A DNA stretch of 64,000 nt, taken from Morinoia aosen. Taxonomy: Eukaryota; Arthropoda; Malacostraca; Amphipoda; Talitridae. A program made the translations under genes and the position numbers. The stretch covers positions 39,964,068-40,028,067 of the forward strand of contig CM059566.1 in NCBI GenBank assembly GCA_030386875.1. Direction: 5' to 3'. The notes beneath the pieces were generated by a model. The model was not told where the DNA came from, did not search any database, and worked only from the letters and a program-made list of their open reading frames with translations. This document shows positions 1 through 10,400 of the stretch, one piece after another; position 1 is the first letter of the stretch, and each line of letters starts with the position of its first letter.

Positions 1-87
1 GAGAACGTTGTACTCTGCTTCAAGTAAAAATTTTTGGACCCACATTTACAGAGCACAAACTTTCTCACAATGACACAAAAACTAAAC

Positions 88-429
88 AAGAATCCGAGAC
101 GTCAATCCTCCTAATGAAACAGAGCTCTAAACGCGTATGATAACAACACCAATTACCCGTCCAGCAGAAGGTAATTATCATTATTGCTTCAGGACTATGT
201 GGATGAGGGGTATGAGCCACATAAAAGAGTCATCGCCTGTCGCTGCAAATCGCTTTACAAGAATCTGAGACTTCAAACCCCACAATAAAACAAAGTTCTA
301 AACGCGTATGAAAATAACGCCAATTACGCCTCCACGACAAGGGTAATTATAATTCTTACTACTTCAGGACTATGAAGAGGGAGGTTATGAGCCAGATAAA
401 AGAGTCGTCGCATGTCGCTGCGAATCGCT
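88..429. repeat. Two-copy direct repeat, about 170 bp each
   Basis: Positions 88-254 and 259-429 are diverged tandem copies. Both run from an AAGAATC(C/T)GAGAC start through CTAAACGCGTATGA, a CTTCAGGACTATG block and AAAAGAGTC(A/G)TCGC to a final TCGCTGC(A/G)AATCGCT. Neither copy holds an open frame of note. This is an old segmental or element-derived duplication of unknown origin. Confidence 0.75.
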
Positions 430-865
430 ATCGGTAGTATGGAGTCATTAAAGACCGGCGGGCTCAGCTTTGATCTTAAGCGCAGAAGCGACCCAAGACA
501 CACAGCGAAGTCTCCTATCTAGAGCAGTATTTTGAACCTATCTACGTAGTGGTAGCGGTGCAGCTAGCGGCACTAGTGAGCCGACTTGGTTATGTTACCG
601 TGATGTGCCAAGTTCAGGAGTTTTTAATACAATTTGGGCATAAAAGCAGTTAGCATCAAGCAACTTTATGTAATTTGTTAATGAATTGAAAGAAATCACC
701 ACAAATCTTTGGTCCATGTATGAATAATGTTAGTATTGTGGAACGATTGAGGAAATTCACAAACGCACATGTTTAGTAAAGTAAAACTAGAAAGAGGAAC
801 TAAGCTTCGACACACCATTTTGCAAACGAATTGGATACGAGTAGGCATAACTGAGAGAAGGCTAA
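430..865. other. Unique spacer, no gene seen
   Basis: No open frame, inverted repeat or tandem repeat stands out. Composition is ordinary AT-rich spacer. Confidence 0.5.
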
Positions 866-1206
866 AATGCGAACGACTGTGCGAGATAGGTTCGAGTGTA
901 AATAGATTTTCCTGAGGTTTGAATGCAGAATAAACGCAAGCTAAATCTCAATAAACGCAGGCTGAGTCTCGATAAACGCAAGCCGAGTCTCGATAAACGG
1001 CAGCTGAATCACGATAAGCGCAAGCTAAATCTCGATAAACGGAACCTGAGTCTCGATAAACGCGAGCTGAGTCTCGATAAACCCAAATTCAGTCTCGATA
1101 AACGCAAGATGAGTCTCGAAATACAAACGACTGTGCGAGAGTGGTTAGCATTCAGTTAGATGCTCGTGAAGTTTGAATGCAAAGTAAATGGAAGCTGAGT
1201 CTCGAA
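866..1206. repeat. 21-bp tandem array (930-1119, 9 units) inside a flanking duplication
   Basis: Nine diverged 21-bp units each read roughly ATAAACGCAAGCTGAGTCTC. Because 21 is a multiple of three, the plus strand gives a 78-codon frame of basic heptads (LDKRKLS-type) at 923-1159. It has no other coding support. The DNA just before the array (873-942) and just after it (1127-1206) is itself duplicated: both start ACGACTGTGCGAGA and later share GTTTGAATGCA. The array therefore sits between copies of a longer unit of about 254 bp. Confidence 0.85.
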
Positions 1207-1690
1207 GGTGGCATAACAGCAAAGTAACGATCACTTAACTGAAACAAGCTGACGAATGCGTCAAGGACAATGGCCGTAGTCTCTTTATCGCGCTACGCTA
1301 TGTGATCGGCTGATCGAATTCAATAAACGGGCGGCGCCTTGATTTGATTGTTCAATTTCAAGATCGTATATAGCATTCAAAAGCCAACTTATAACCTGTG
1401 TCGCATGTTAGGCACAAACGATATTTGTCTCTTTTTACTCTAGAGACAAAAAAAAAACCTGCGAAAGACCAAAAAATAAAATAGAATACCACTTCCTCCG
1501 AAGAAAAATGAATTATATATGGCCTGTTGTGTATTTTTGTTGTGAAACGTTTTTTCTAGCACAGATACAACGAACCTTACAAATCCGACGAGGAATCTAA
1601 GGTTCAAGCAATGAAAATCAAAGTTCAATTTCCGGAAATATCTTCGCTGACTGATAGTTCTTGCTAAAGTTACATTAATCATAACATCGT
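1207..1690. other. Spacer, no gene seen
   Basis: An 80-codon minus-strand frame at 1440-1682 is Phe/Arg-rich, comes from A/T-rich sequence and has no recognisable domain. I see no promoter or conserved structure. Confidence 0.45.
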
Positions 1691-2698
1691 CATCAGAGCA
1701 TTCAAAGTCGCAGTCGCATCAGAGCATTCAAAGTCGCATCAGAGCATTCAAAGTTGCATCAGAGCATTCAAAGTCGCATCAGAGCATTAAAAGTTGCATC
1801 AGAGCATTCAAAGTCACATCAGAGCATTCAGTGGCGCATCAGAGCATTCAAAGGCGCATCAGAGCATTCAAAGGCGCACCAGAGCATTCAAAGGCGCATC
1901 AGAGCATTCAAAGGCGCATCAGAGCATTCAAAGTCGCATCAGAGCATTCAAAGGCGCATCAGAGCATTCAAAGGCGCATCAGAGCATTCAAAGGCGCATC
2001 AGAGCATTCAAAGTCGCACCAGAGCATTCAAAGGCGCATCAGAGCATTCAAAGGCGCATCAGAGCATTCAAAGGCGCACCAGAGCATTCAAAGGCGCACC
2101 AGAGCATTCAAAGGCGCATCAGAGCATTCAAAGGCGCATCAGAGCATTCAAAGGCGCATCAGAGCATTCAAAGGCGCATCAGAGCATTCAAAGTCGCATC
2201 AGAGCATTCAAAGTCGCATCAGAGCATTCAAAGGCGCATCAGAGCATTCAAAGTCGCATCAGAGCATTCAAAGGCGCATCAGAGCATTCAAAGGCGCATC
2301 AGAGCATTCAAAGTCGCATCAGAGCATTCAAAGGCGCATCAGAGCATTCAAAGGCGCATCAGAGCATTCAAAGGCGCTTCAGAGCATTCAAAGGCGCATA
2401 AGAGCATTCAAAGTCGCATCAGAGCATTCAAAGGCGCATCAGAGCATTCAAAGTCGCATCAGAGCATTCAAAGACGTATCAGAGCATTCAAAGTCGCATC
2501 AGAGCATTGAAAGGCGCATCAGAGCATTCAAAGGCGCATCAGAGCATTCAAAGGCGCATCAGAGCATTCAAAGTCGCATCAGAGCATTCAGTGGCGCATC
2601 AGAGCATTCAAAGTCACATCAGAGCATTCAAAGGCGCTTCAGAACCTTTAAACACGCTTCAGAGCCTTCAGATGCGCTTCAGAACCTTAGCAGAGATT
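1691..2698. repeat. 20-bp minisatellite, about 47 units
   Basis: The unit is CATCAGAGCATTCAAAGGCG, with the common variant AAGTCG and rarer ones (GTGGCG, AAGACG). The last three units (from about 2641) are degraded. Since 20 is not a multiple of three, all three plus frames carry the same 20-residue periodic peptide (HQSIQRRIRAFKGASEHSKA). Open frames of 215-296 codons overlap in three phases. This is a property of the stop-free unit, not evidence of a gene. Confidence 0.95.
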
Positions 2699-3143
2699 CA
2701 ACTGGCCTCCACAGTCATTAGACTGGCTTGCAAGTCTCACTCACCTTCAGGGCAGCATTGGTTGATTCGGTGAAGGTTTAGCACATTTAGCTATCCCAGG
2801 CAGCCTCGCGTAACACTTTAGCGAAACTCAGAAGCAAAATCAAGGAACACTTTTTAGAGCAAGTAAGCCACTTATCCAAGTACCTTAAAACCATCTTATC
2901 AATACCCTGGATATTTTAGAATGTTATTATTCTTCAAGTTTCTAAAAACTCTGGATTTGCTATTTTTAATAATACTCTAGACTCTAGACACAAGTATTAT
3001 TTTTTGATGATGAGATGGAAAACACGAATAGTAAAACTTTCTGCGTAGAACATCCTCTATGAACGAGATGTGTACGTTTTTGTACAGCTTTAACAGGTAG
3101 AAAAAGGGGCAAATTTATTCAATATTCACATCAGTTCATTTCT
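2699..3143. other. Spacer, no gene seen
   Basis: AT-rich unique sequence between two arrays. No open frame or structure stands out. Confidence 0.5.
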
Positions 3144-3592
3144 AAAAACCATGTATTCAGTACTAAAATGATAATAATACATTCCCTTAAAAACCATGTA
3201 TTCAGTACTAAAATGATAATAATACATTCCCTTAAAAACCATGTATTCAGTACTAAAATGATAATAATACATTCCCTCAAAAACCATGTATTCAGTACTA
3301 AAATGATAATAATACATTCCCTTAAAAACCATGTATTCAGTACTAAAATGATAATACATTCCCTCAAAAACCATGTATTCAGTACTAAAATGATAATAAT
3401 ACATTCCCTTAAAAACCATGTATTCAGTACTAAAATGATAATAATACATTCCCTTAAAAACCATGTATTCAGTACTAAAATGATAATAATACATTCCCTC
3501 AAAAACCATGTATTCAGTACTAAAATGATAATACATTCCCTCAAAAACCATGTATTCAGTACTAAAATGATAATAATACATTCCCTTAAAAA
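3144..3592. repeat. 45-bp tandem array, 10 units, some shortened to 42 bp
   Basis: Each unit contains CCATGTATTCAGTACTAAAA followed by an ATAATAATACATTCCCT tail. Two or more units have lost one ATA triplet (42 bp), and CTT/CTC alternates at the unit end. Lengths of 45 and 42 keep frames open on both strands, giving periodic peptides without other coding signs. Confidence 0.95.
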
Positions 3593-3656
3593 GCAGACAC
3601 ACCACAACATCACAATGCAGACACACTACAATGCTGACCACCACAACAGCACTCAC

Positions 3657-3803
3657 CATTCAGTGCTGCAGCCTTGGTGTGGAGAGCAGCACGGAGGCGA
3701 GCAGCAGCACGCTTGATGGTGTGCTGCAGGTGTTGTTGGCCATGCTGCTGCAGTGCTGCGTCCAGCGTCTCAGCGCAGCACGGACTCCCGCCGCACGCCC
3801 CGC
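3657..3803 (-). CDS. Possible internal coding exon in a GC-rich island
   Basis: The segment is strikingly GC-rich against AT-rich surroundings. The minus-strand frame (open 3819-3610) reads an Ala/Gln/Arg-rich, helix-prone peptide containing HLQHTIKRAAARLRAALHTK. Just after it comes a consensus 5' splice site, TG|GTGAGT, with GT at 3656-3655. A possible but weak acceptor AG lies at 3805-3804 and lacks a good polypyrimidine tract. I recognise no family. The island is also rich in GCTGC triplets, so low-complexity expansion is an alternative. The plus strand is open over part of the same interval, which weakens the case. Confidence 0.22.
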
Positions 3804-3823
3804 CTGCAGCATGACGCAAGTGT

Positions 3824-4078
3824 CAGCATTATCTTATGTTATACAGCATTATCTTATTTTATACAACATTATCTTATTTTAAACAGCATTATCTTATTTT
3901 AAACAGCATTATCTTATTTTATACAGCATTTTCTTATTTTATACAGCATTATCTTATTTTATACAGCATTATCTTATTTTACACAGCATTTTCTTATTTT
4001 TTACAGCATTATCTTATTTTATACAGCATTATCTTATTTTATACAGCATTATCTTATTTTATACAGTATTATCTAATA
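3824..4078. repeat. 20-bp AT-rich array, about 12.7 units
   Basis: The unit is CAGCATTATCTTATTTTATA with small changes. The array is bracketed by near-identical sequence: GCATGACGCAAGTGTCAGCAT at the left edge (about 3809) and a one-base variant of it at the right edge (about 4087). The array seems to have grown inside a short direct duplication. Confidence 0.93.
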
Positions 4079-4432
4079 TCACTAGCAGCATGACGCAAGC
4101 GTCAGCATCATCTAGTGTAATGCTGTACTTACTAGTGATACAGTATGTAATAATGTTATACAGCATTTACTAATATAAAAAAATCAATCTGGTATTTAGT
4201 AATGTAATGCAGTATTTATTATTATAATGAAATCAATTTAGTATTTACAAAATGTAATACAGTATTTATTAATATAATGAAATCAATCTAGTATTTAATA
4301 ATGTAATGCAGTATTTACCAATATAATGAAATCAATTTAGTATAAGCTAATATAATACAGTATTCACAAATGCAATTAAATCCATCTAGTGTTAATAATT
4401 TAATGAAATCAATCTAGCATTTACTAATGTAA
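4079..4432. repeat. Degenerate AT-rich tandem repeat, about 50-bp unit
   Basis: Blocks such as AATGTAATGCAGTATTTA and TATAATGAAATCAATCTAGT alternate five to six times with many substitutions. This is an older array than its 20-bp neighbour. Each unit looks like two related half-units of about 25 bp. Confidence 0.7.
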
Positions 4433-4581
4433 TCATATGCCCTAAGCCTCATTATCTATGCTCGTCTATTAGAATAGAAATATTTTTGAATTTTTTTTCA
4501 AGTTTTTTGATATCAGTGTGATAGCGTTATCCTAGGATTAAACACAATATATCTATATAGATCTAGTTTTTAGGTTTCAGA

Positions 4582-4681
4582 CGTGGGAGACATGTACAGC
4601 TCGTGGGAGACATGTACAGCTCGTGGGAGACATGTTCAGCTTGTGGGAGACATGTACAGCTCGTGGGAGACATGTACAGCT
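4582..4681. repeat. 20-bp array, 5 units
   Basis: The unit CGTGGGAGACATGTACAGCT is repeated five times with one or two changes in the third copy. Overlapping open frames arise in three plus phases and continue into unique DNA. They carry no domain. Confidence 0.93.
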
Positions 4682-4699
4682 ACAGCACATGGGAGGACC

Positions 4700-4736
4700 C
4701 CGCCATGTTGCCTGTACCTGTCTCCCAACATGGCGG
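4700..4736. other. Perfect 11-bp hairpin next to the array
   Basis: CCGCCATGTTG at 4700-4710 pairs exactly with CAACATGGCGG at 4726-4736 across a 15-nt loop. Its function is unknown. It may be a recombination by-product or a small structured transcript. Confidence 0.6.
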
Positions 4737-4952
4737 CCACACAACATACACGGAACAGCCCCACAGAATTACACTCTGCAGATGACATCACCTGCGAAGT
4801 TAACCCGAGAAAAAACCCACAATCTCCGCTGCAATCAGGGCTTCGAACTACGGAGAGCAAGCACCATGGTATTCCTACGAGGCTGTTTCGTAACGAAAGC
4901 CAAGCAACAACCAACTGTAAAATCGCTGTGATATTCGTACGAAGCTACTCGG

Positions 4953-5018
4953 TACACATATTTTCCCCCTTGGAGCGCTAATTCCCAAAGATCCAATAGT
5001 TGTATCCTCCTGAGGGGG
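4953..5018 (-). mobile_element. Fragment of SINE-like family S1
   Basis: This short piece carries only the conserved high-coordinate end of the S1 family: GGAGCGCTAATTCCCA, ATAGTTGTATC and a CCTGAGGGG terminus, as also seen at 51,840-51,891. No TSD is apparent. The minus strand is chosen to agree with the complete copies. Confidence 0.65.
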
Positions 5019-5930
5019 AAAGGAAGGAGAAGGTCTGAAATAAATGTTGCAACAATGCATATCCGTATTGTTATGTAGGGCGTAGTTTCTAAAAGAGAAC
5101 AGAAAAGAGATACAGCGAAAAGATCAGAGTGCTCACTTAGTCCATTTGAAAAGTAATATGTTAAACCAAATAGAATGGTCAAAAACAGTATCATTGCTGT
5201 AAGAGCTACTTTAATATTGGCAAGATATTTTGATTACAATAAAATTCAATTTTCTTCAGTGTAGCGTACCTACGGAATCTTTGAATACAATGAAAAAAAT
5301 GCGTCATTACGTCTAATTAAACATAAATAAAATATTTTTCTTGCTCCTTTTATTCTTCTCTGAATACTCTGCAAACTCGAGTAGAATGGACTGTGTATCC
5401 ATCGTTTTCAAAGTTCATGCACGAAGAAACAAAAACATCAGCCACAAGGAATTGAACTCGCATGAAAAACATGTTGAAAATGTCGAAACGAAAAAATTCT
5501 TACTCGATAACACCCAAAGGAACAAAAAAAATCCAAAACGAAGAGCTGAATTCCCACGAATACCGTCTTGGAAATAACGCGAGGCTGAAATTCTGAAGCA
5601 ACATCACTGGAAAAAGTAAACAACGAAGAGTGGCATTCGCACAAATACGCTCTTGAAAGTGTCGTAAGAAAGAAATTCCGAGGCGATCCGCTAAGAAATT
5701 ATTTGATGGAATACGCTCCCGAAAACTGCATAAGGAAGAAATTCTGAGCTGGTCTCAGTAATGAATAATAATTTGATGGAATGCGAGTGCGTGTTAGGTA
5801 TAGAGGTGATACGGAGGATGCGGAGCGAGGGGCACATGGGTGCTCCCAGGCCTCTTAATTGGACGATAATGAGACCAAGCCTAAAAATGCGGGCCGCTTC
5901 CACCGAAGGTGGAGGGATCACATAAAACTC
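5019..5930. repeat. Spacer with very degenerate repeats at about 5,400-5,790
   Basis: Within 5,400-5,790, three loosely similar stretches share AACGAAGAG, GAAATTC(C/T)GA and ATTTGATGGAAT(A/G)CG motifs at roughly 90-110 bp spacing. This suggests an old tandem repeat. The rest is unique AT-rich DNA. Open frames of 60-130 codons here look like chance. Confidence 0.45.
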
Positions 5931-5934
5931 TCCC

Positions 5935-6042
5935 CTCCTTCCATCATCCACATCGTGCTGATGTGGATGGTGGAAGGAGAGAAATGGTCGGCTAACGCAA
6001 TGCGCAAACATCGTGCTGACGTGGATGATGGAAAGAAGGGAG
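5935..6042. other. 20-bp near-perfect hairpin plus a third arm copy
   Basis: CTCCTTCCATCATCCACATC (5935-5954) pairs with 5960-5979 over a 5-nt loop, GTGCT, with a single G-U position. From about 6010 the sequence CATCGTGCTGACGTGGATGA then repeats the loop and right arm. A microRNA-like foldback is possible, but a 5-nt loop is short for that. A MITE remnant or palindromic duplication is equally likely. Confidence 0.6.
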
Positions 6043-6706
6043 TGGTAGGCATTACCCACATATATCATAATGCGCAAAAACAGAAAACGAGTTTTGACGC
6101 GTTGCTCCTCAAATTGTGGTTATTCGCCATCTGTGTCAACGGATTAATGCAGATTTTTATCATTTAATTTCATTTCTAGGTGTCATATCTCACCAATCAC
6201 ATAAATACAACACAACCACTGCATTGGTGCCGATATCAAAATGCAAACTAATTAATCGATTAATGCCCCCATCACGTTGTGTGAAACAATCACATTGTCA
6301 GGGCTATCTCAAACACTATGCAGAGTACTTAAACATAACTACTGCATTGCCATAGTTAACAAAAAATAGTTAAATACAAATTGTGGGAAAATGAATCTCA
6401 TGATCCTGTAATTACCGCCTTACTGCCGTCAAACAAAATAGGGAGAACACATAACAATCCCACGAAGGCAATTAGTACCTCCACCGTAACAACACACACA
6501 ATGAGTCATAATTATTTCCAAGTAATGCTTCGCTCTACGTATGAGGCCCCAAGAATCATACGGTACCAAGCGCCATGTGTAGCGAAAACGAGCTATGTGT
6601 ACCAATGTCATCTCTAAGCCTTCCGCTGTCTGGGGAGTGAGCCGTACGTACAGAGAGATAATCGTGAATGCAAACTTACAATAATAGAGGTACGTTGATG
6701 CCAACT
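6043..6706. other. Unique spacer, no gene seen
   Basis: AT-rich with short open frames only. Nothing recognisable. Confidence 0.45.
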
Positions 6707-7017
6707 ATAATAAAACAACAACAAAGGAGGACAATAACTCTCATGTGTAATAAAGCAACAGTAACACTCACACCAGTAAAGCAATGACAATGTTCACGAT
6801 AATACAAAAATGAAAAAGAGACATAGCTCTCATATATATAACAAAACAACAATAACACAACAATAAGACAATAACCATGCTCAAAATAATAAACCAACAA
6901 CAAAAGAGAGCCATAGCTCCAATACGTAATAAAGCAACTATAACACTCATAAGAGTAAAGCAACGATAATGGTCACGATAATAAAACCCCAATAAAATAG
7001 GGCAGTAGCCCTGAGAT
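6707..7017. repeat. Degenerate repeat of about 91 bp, about 3.4 copies
   Basis: Copies begin with ATAATAAAACAACAACAAA-like sequence near 6707, 6800, 6888 and 6979. They share CATAGCTC, AATAAAGCAAC, AACACTCA and TGGTCACGATAAT-type motifs. The Tyr/Cys/Leu-rich minus-strand open frames are produced by the A-rich repeat. Confidence 0.65.
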
Positions 7018-7128
7018 GAGGAAAGCTCCAAACAGCCCCCCACCACGAGGGCAAAACAAAGCTCTACTCGGTGCGATAGAGCACGCCGGGCGGTGGTGGT
7101 CCGGCGCTGGTGAAGTTTTGTGACAGTG

Positions 7129-8862
7129 ACCGTGGCAGAGGTGGAGCTGTGATCAGGGTGTGCTGTGAGGTCTGCTGCTGCACCGTGGCAGAGGTGGAGC
7201 TGTGATCAGGGTGTGCTGTGAGGTCTGCTGCTACACCGTGGCAGAGGTGGAGCTGTGATCAGAGGGTGTTGTGAGGTCTGCTGCTGCAACGTGGCAGAGG
7301 TGGAGCTGTGATCAGGGTGTGTTGTGAGGTCTGCTGCTGCACCGTGGCAGAGGTGGAGCTGTGATCAGGGTGTGTTGTGAGGTCTGCTTCTGCACCGTGG
7401 CAGAGGAAGAGCTGTGATCAGGGTGTGTTGTGAGGTCTGCTGCTGCACCGTGGCCGAGGTGGAGCTGTGATCAGGGTGTGTTGTGAGGTCTGCTGCTGCA
7501 CCGTGGCAGAGGCGGAGCTGTGATCATGGTGTGCTGTAAGGTCTGCTGCTGCACCGTGGCAGAGGTGGAGCTGTGATCAGGGTGGGCTGTGAGGTCTGCT
7601 GCTGCACCGTGGCAGAGGTGGAGCTGTGATCAGGGTGGGCTGTGAGGTCTGCTACTGCACCGTGGCAGAGGTGGAGTTGTGGTCAGGGTGTGCTGTGAGG
7701 TCTGCTGCTGCACCGTGGCAGAGGTGGAGTTGTGGTCAGGGTGTGTTGTGAGGTCTGCTGCTGCACCGTGGCAGAGGTGGAGTTGTGGTCAGGGTGTGTT
7801 GTGAGGTCTGCTGCTGCACCGTGGCAGAGGTGGAGTTGTGGTCAGGGTGTGTTGTGAGGTCTGCTGCTGCACCGTGGCAGAGGTGGAGTTGTGGTCAGGG
7901 TGTGTTGTGAGGTCTGCTGCTGCACCGTGGCAGAGGTGGAGTTGTGGTCAGGGTGTGTTGTGAGGTCTGCTGCTGCACCGTGGCAGAGGTGGAGTTGTGA
8001 TCATGGTGTGCTGTAAGGTCTGCTGCTGCACCGTGGCAGAGGTGGAGCTGTGATCAGGGTGTGTTGTGAGGTCTGCTGCTGCACCGTGGCAGAGGTGGAG
8101 TTGTGGTCAGGGTGTGTTGTGAGGTCTGCTGCTGCACCGTGGCAGAGGTGGAGCTGTGATCAGGGTGTGTTGTGAGGTCTGCTGCTGCACCGTGGCAGAG
8201 GTGGAGCTGTGATCAGGGTGTGTTGTGAGGTCTGCTGCTGCACCGTGGCAGAGGTGGAGCTGTGATCAGGGTGTGTTGTGAGGTCTGCTGCTGCACCGTG
8301 GCAGAGGTGGAGCTGTGATCAGGGTGTGTTGTGAGGTCTGCTGCTGCACCGTGGCAGAGGTGGAGCTGTGATCAGGGTGTGTTGTGAGGTCTGCTGCTGC
8401 ACCGTGGCAGAGGTGGAGCTGTGATCAGGGTGTGTTGTGAGGTCTGCTGCTGCACCGTGGCAGAGGTGGAGCTGTGATCAGGGTGTGTTGTGAGGTCTGC
8501 TGCTGCACCGTGGCAGAGGTGGAGCTGTGATCAGGGTGTGTTGTGAGGTCTGCTGCTGCACCGTGGCAGAGGTGGAGCTGTGATCAGGGTGTGTTGTGAG
8601 GTCTGCTGCTGCACCGTGGCAGAGGTGGAGCTGTGATCAGGGTGTGTTGTGAGGTCTGCTGCTGCACCGTGGCAGAGGTGGAGCTGTGATCAGGGTGTGT
8701 TGTGAGGTCTGCTGCTGCACCGTGGCAGAGGTGGAGCTGTGATCAGGGTGTGTTGTGAGGTCTGCTGCTGCACCGTGGCAGAGGTGGAGCTGTGATCAGG
8801 GTGTGTTGTGAGGTCTGCTGCTGCACCGTGGCAGAGGTGGAGTTGTGGTCAGGGTGGGATTC
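7129..8862. repeat. 53-bp minisatellite, about 33 units
   Basis: The unit includes GGCAGAGGTGGAGCTGTGAT, CAGGGTGTGTTGTGAGGTCT and GCTGCTGCACCGT. Two main variants occur in blocks. GAGCTGTGATCAGG dominates early and from about 8,152 on. GAGTTGTGGTCAGG forms a run at about 7,670-7,990, with further isolated units near 8,099 and at the array end. A GATCATGG...GTAAGG variant appears twice, near 7,523 and 7,996. Units after 8,152 are almost identical, so that part was homogenised recently. No frame stays open on either strand, so a coding role is unlikely. Confidence 0.95.
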
Positions 8863-9210
8863 ACTTTCCTTCACGAAAAGTGAAGAAAATTTTTTCAATT
8901 CTACCACAAAACTGCCTGTTGAAAGTTCTCGAATTTCAGTATAAATGACAAATAAATAAATTACGATGGAAGAACATAAGAAATGTTGAAAGTGACGCGG
9001 GAAATGGGGAAAGTGGATTGGTATCCTATGATCGAATTATACTAGAGAAGTGGTAAAAGGGTGTGAGACTGTGAGGTCTGCTGCTGCACGGCGGCTGTGG
9101 CCCAAAGTTTCGGGAGATGATCGAGAGTGACTCGGGAATTGGGGAAAGTGGATTGTTGATATAAATGAGGAAGTGGATTTCTCGAAAACGAAGGAGTTTT
9201 GAGTTTTTTG
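8863..9210. repeat. Duplicated right flank of the first 53-bp array
   Basis: A lone piece of array unit, GTGAGGTCTGCTGCTGCAC, recurs near 9,069-9,088, about 210 bp after the array ends. The sequence GAAAGTGACGCGGGAAATGG (about 8,986), leading into GGGGAAAGTGGATTG, is echoed by GAGAGTGACTCGGGAATTGG near 9,123. The flank seems to have been duplicated together with part of a unit. Confidence 0.65.
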
Positions 9211-9284
9211 TCACCTATGAAAATTGTTTTATTTTGCGTTGTTCTGTATATAGTTAAAATCTATGCATCGGATTACTCAACACC

Positions 9285-9346
9285 TTGTATATAGTATATA
9301 TATATATATATATATATATACACTGTATATACACGCATATACAGTG
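9285..9346. repeat. (TA)n microsatellite with symmetric flanks
   Basis: An alternating TA run sits near 9,293-9,320. The sequence beside it, CACTGTATATAC and GTATATACAGTG-like, is inverted-symmetric and could form a cruciform. Confidence 0.85.
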
Positions 9347-10302
9347 AATGTGTTGCACTGGGAACACAAAACTCAAAAAACTATCTGAATATAAGCTTCA
9401 TTAATTACTGACAGCAATATTTTGTATTGCCTAATGGCAGGATTAAATAAAGAGTAGTTTAAATACTCAAGCAAAAACACTTGGAACAAATACAAGCGGC
9501 ACGGAGCGAGAAAAAGGAAGAATCTCCCTGCACTGGAAAACATCGCATTCCGCAGGGCGTTATGAAAGGAACAATGCGCTATTATTATGAAGCATTAGTA
9601 TAATTTTGACGACAAACTGGCATTGTTTTCACAAATCCATACACTGCCGATTGACGATGAATACCGGAAATCTAAGAAAATAGCGCGGGGTGTCTCACAA
9701 AATGCAGCATTCTAAAGTTAAGTTTACGGCACGGACCGCGTGCGAGAGTGTTACCGTAGAAATGTAGTTATAACTTTGTTGACGGATGTTGTAACGTTGC
9801 GGACTGTAATTATAACGTTTACGACTCTCGTTTCTTCGCACAAGTACTGTGTGTCGGAATATTATGTTAATGCAGTTAAAGCAAGACAAATACAACGATA
9901 ACGCTATCTATTCTGCTCTCAGGGGCTTCAATTTCGTTGCGTGAGACGTATAAAAACATGACATTCGGAATCTTTTTCGAACCCAGAAGGGTTTTATAAA
10001 AACATTACTTAATCATCCCCATTTTATTGCTGTGGAAACATAAAAAATAACATAACCACAACAACAAATTCATCATTTAGATATTTTGACTGGGTTTGTG
10101 AACACACGAGACAGAAATAGCCATAACAACATTTATAAAATTCAACTCAGTTTCTGAACATACGACACAAACATAGCCATAACAACAAATTCATCATTTA
10201 GAAAATTCGACTCAGTTTGTAAACACACGAGACATCGTTGGCAAATCCTCAGAAGTACGATTCCGATTACTCGCGCTGGGAAAAAATTCGCTACTTTTCG
10301 TG
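9347..10302. other. Unique spacer, no gene seen
   Basis: AT-rich. A loose repeat (TTTAGA.ATT.GACT.AGTTTGT.AACACACGAGAC) appears two to three times between about 10,075 and 10,232. No coding signal. Confidence 0.45.
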
Positions 10303-10400
10303 TTATCTGAGGCCAGCATCGTCATTAAAGAAGGAGCTAAGCTCGATGTTCTTGATGAAGTCCCCAAGGTGCTGGGGGAGGAGGGCCCTTGGATCCTCCT
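10303..10400 (-). CDS. Possible terminal coding exon
   Basis: On the minus strand an acceptor-like CTAG (AG at 10402-10401), preceded by a partly pyrimidine-rich stretch, leads into an open frame that ends in TAA at 10305-10303. It would encode about 31 residues, including ALLPQHLGDFIKNIELSSFF and a C-terminal NDDAGLR. The segment is clearly more GC-rich than its surroundings and reads like an amphipathic protein end. I do not recognise the family. The plus strand of the same DNA is also open (…EVPKVLGEEGPWILL, stop), so strand and even coding status are unsure. No partner exons were found nearby. Confidence 0.28.

Noticed and set aside
3126-3716. Open frames of 160-182 codons on both strands
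   Set aside because: By-products of the 45/42-bp array, whose length is a multiple of three.
5899-5913. Small TCCACC/GGTGGA hairpin
   Set aside because: Only a 6-bp stem, too short to separate from chance.
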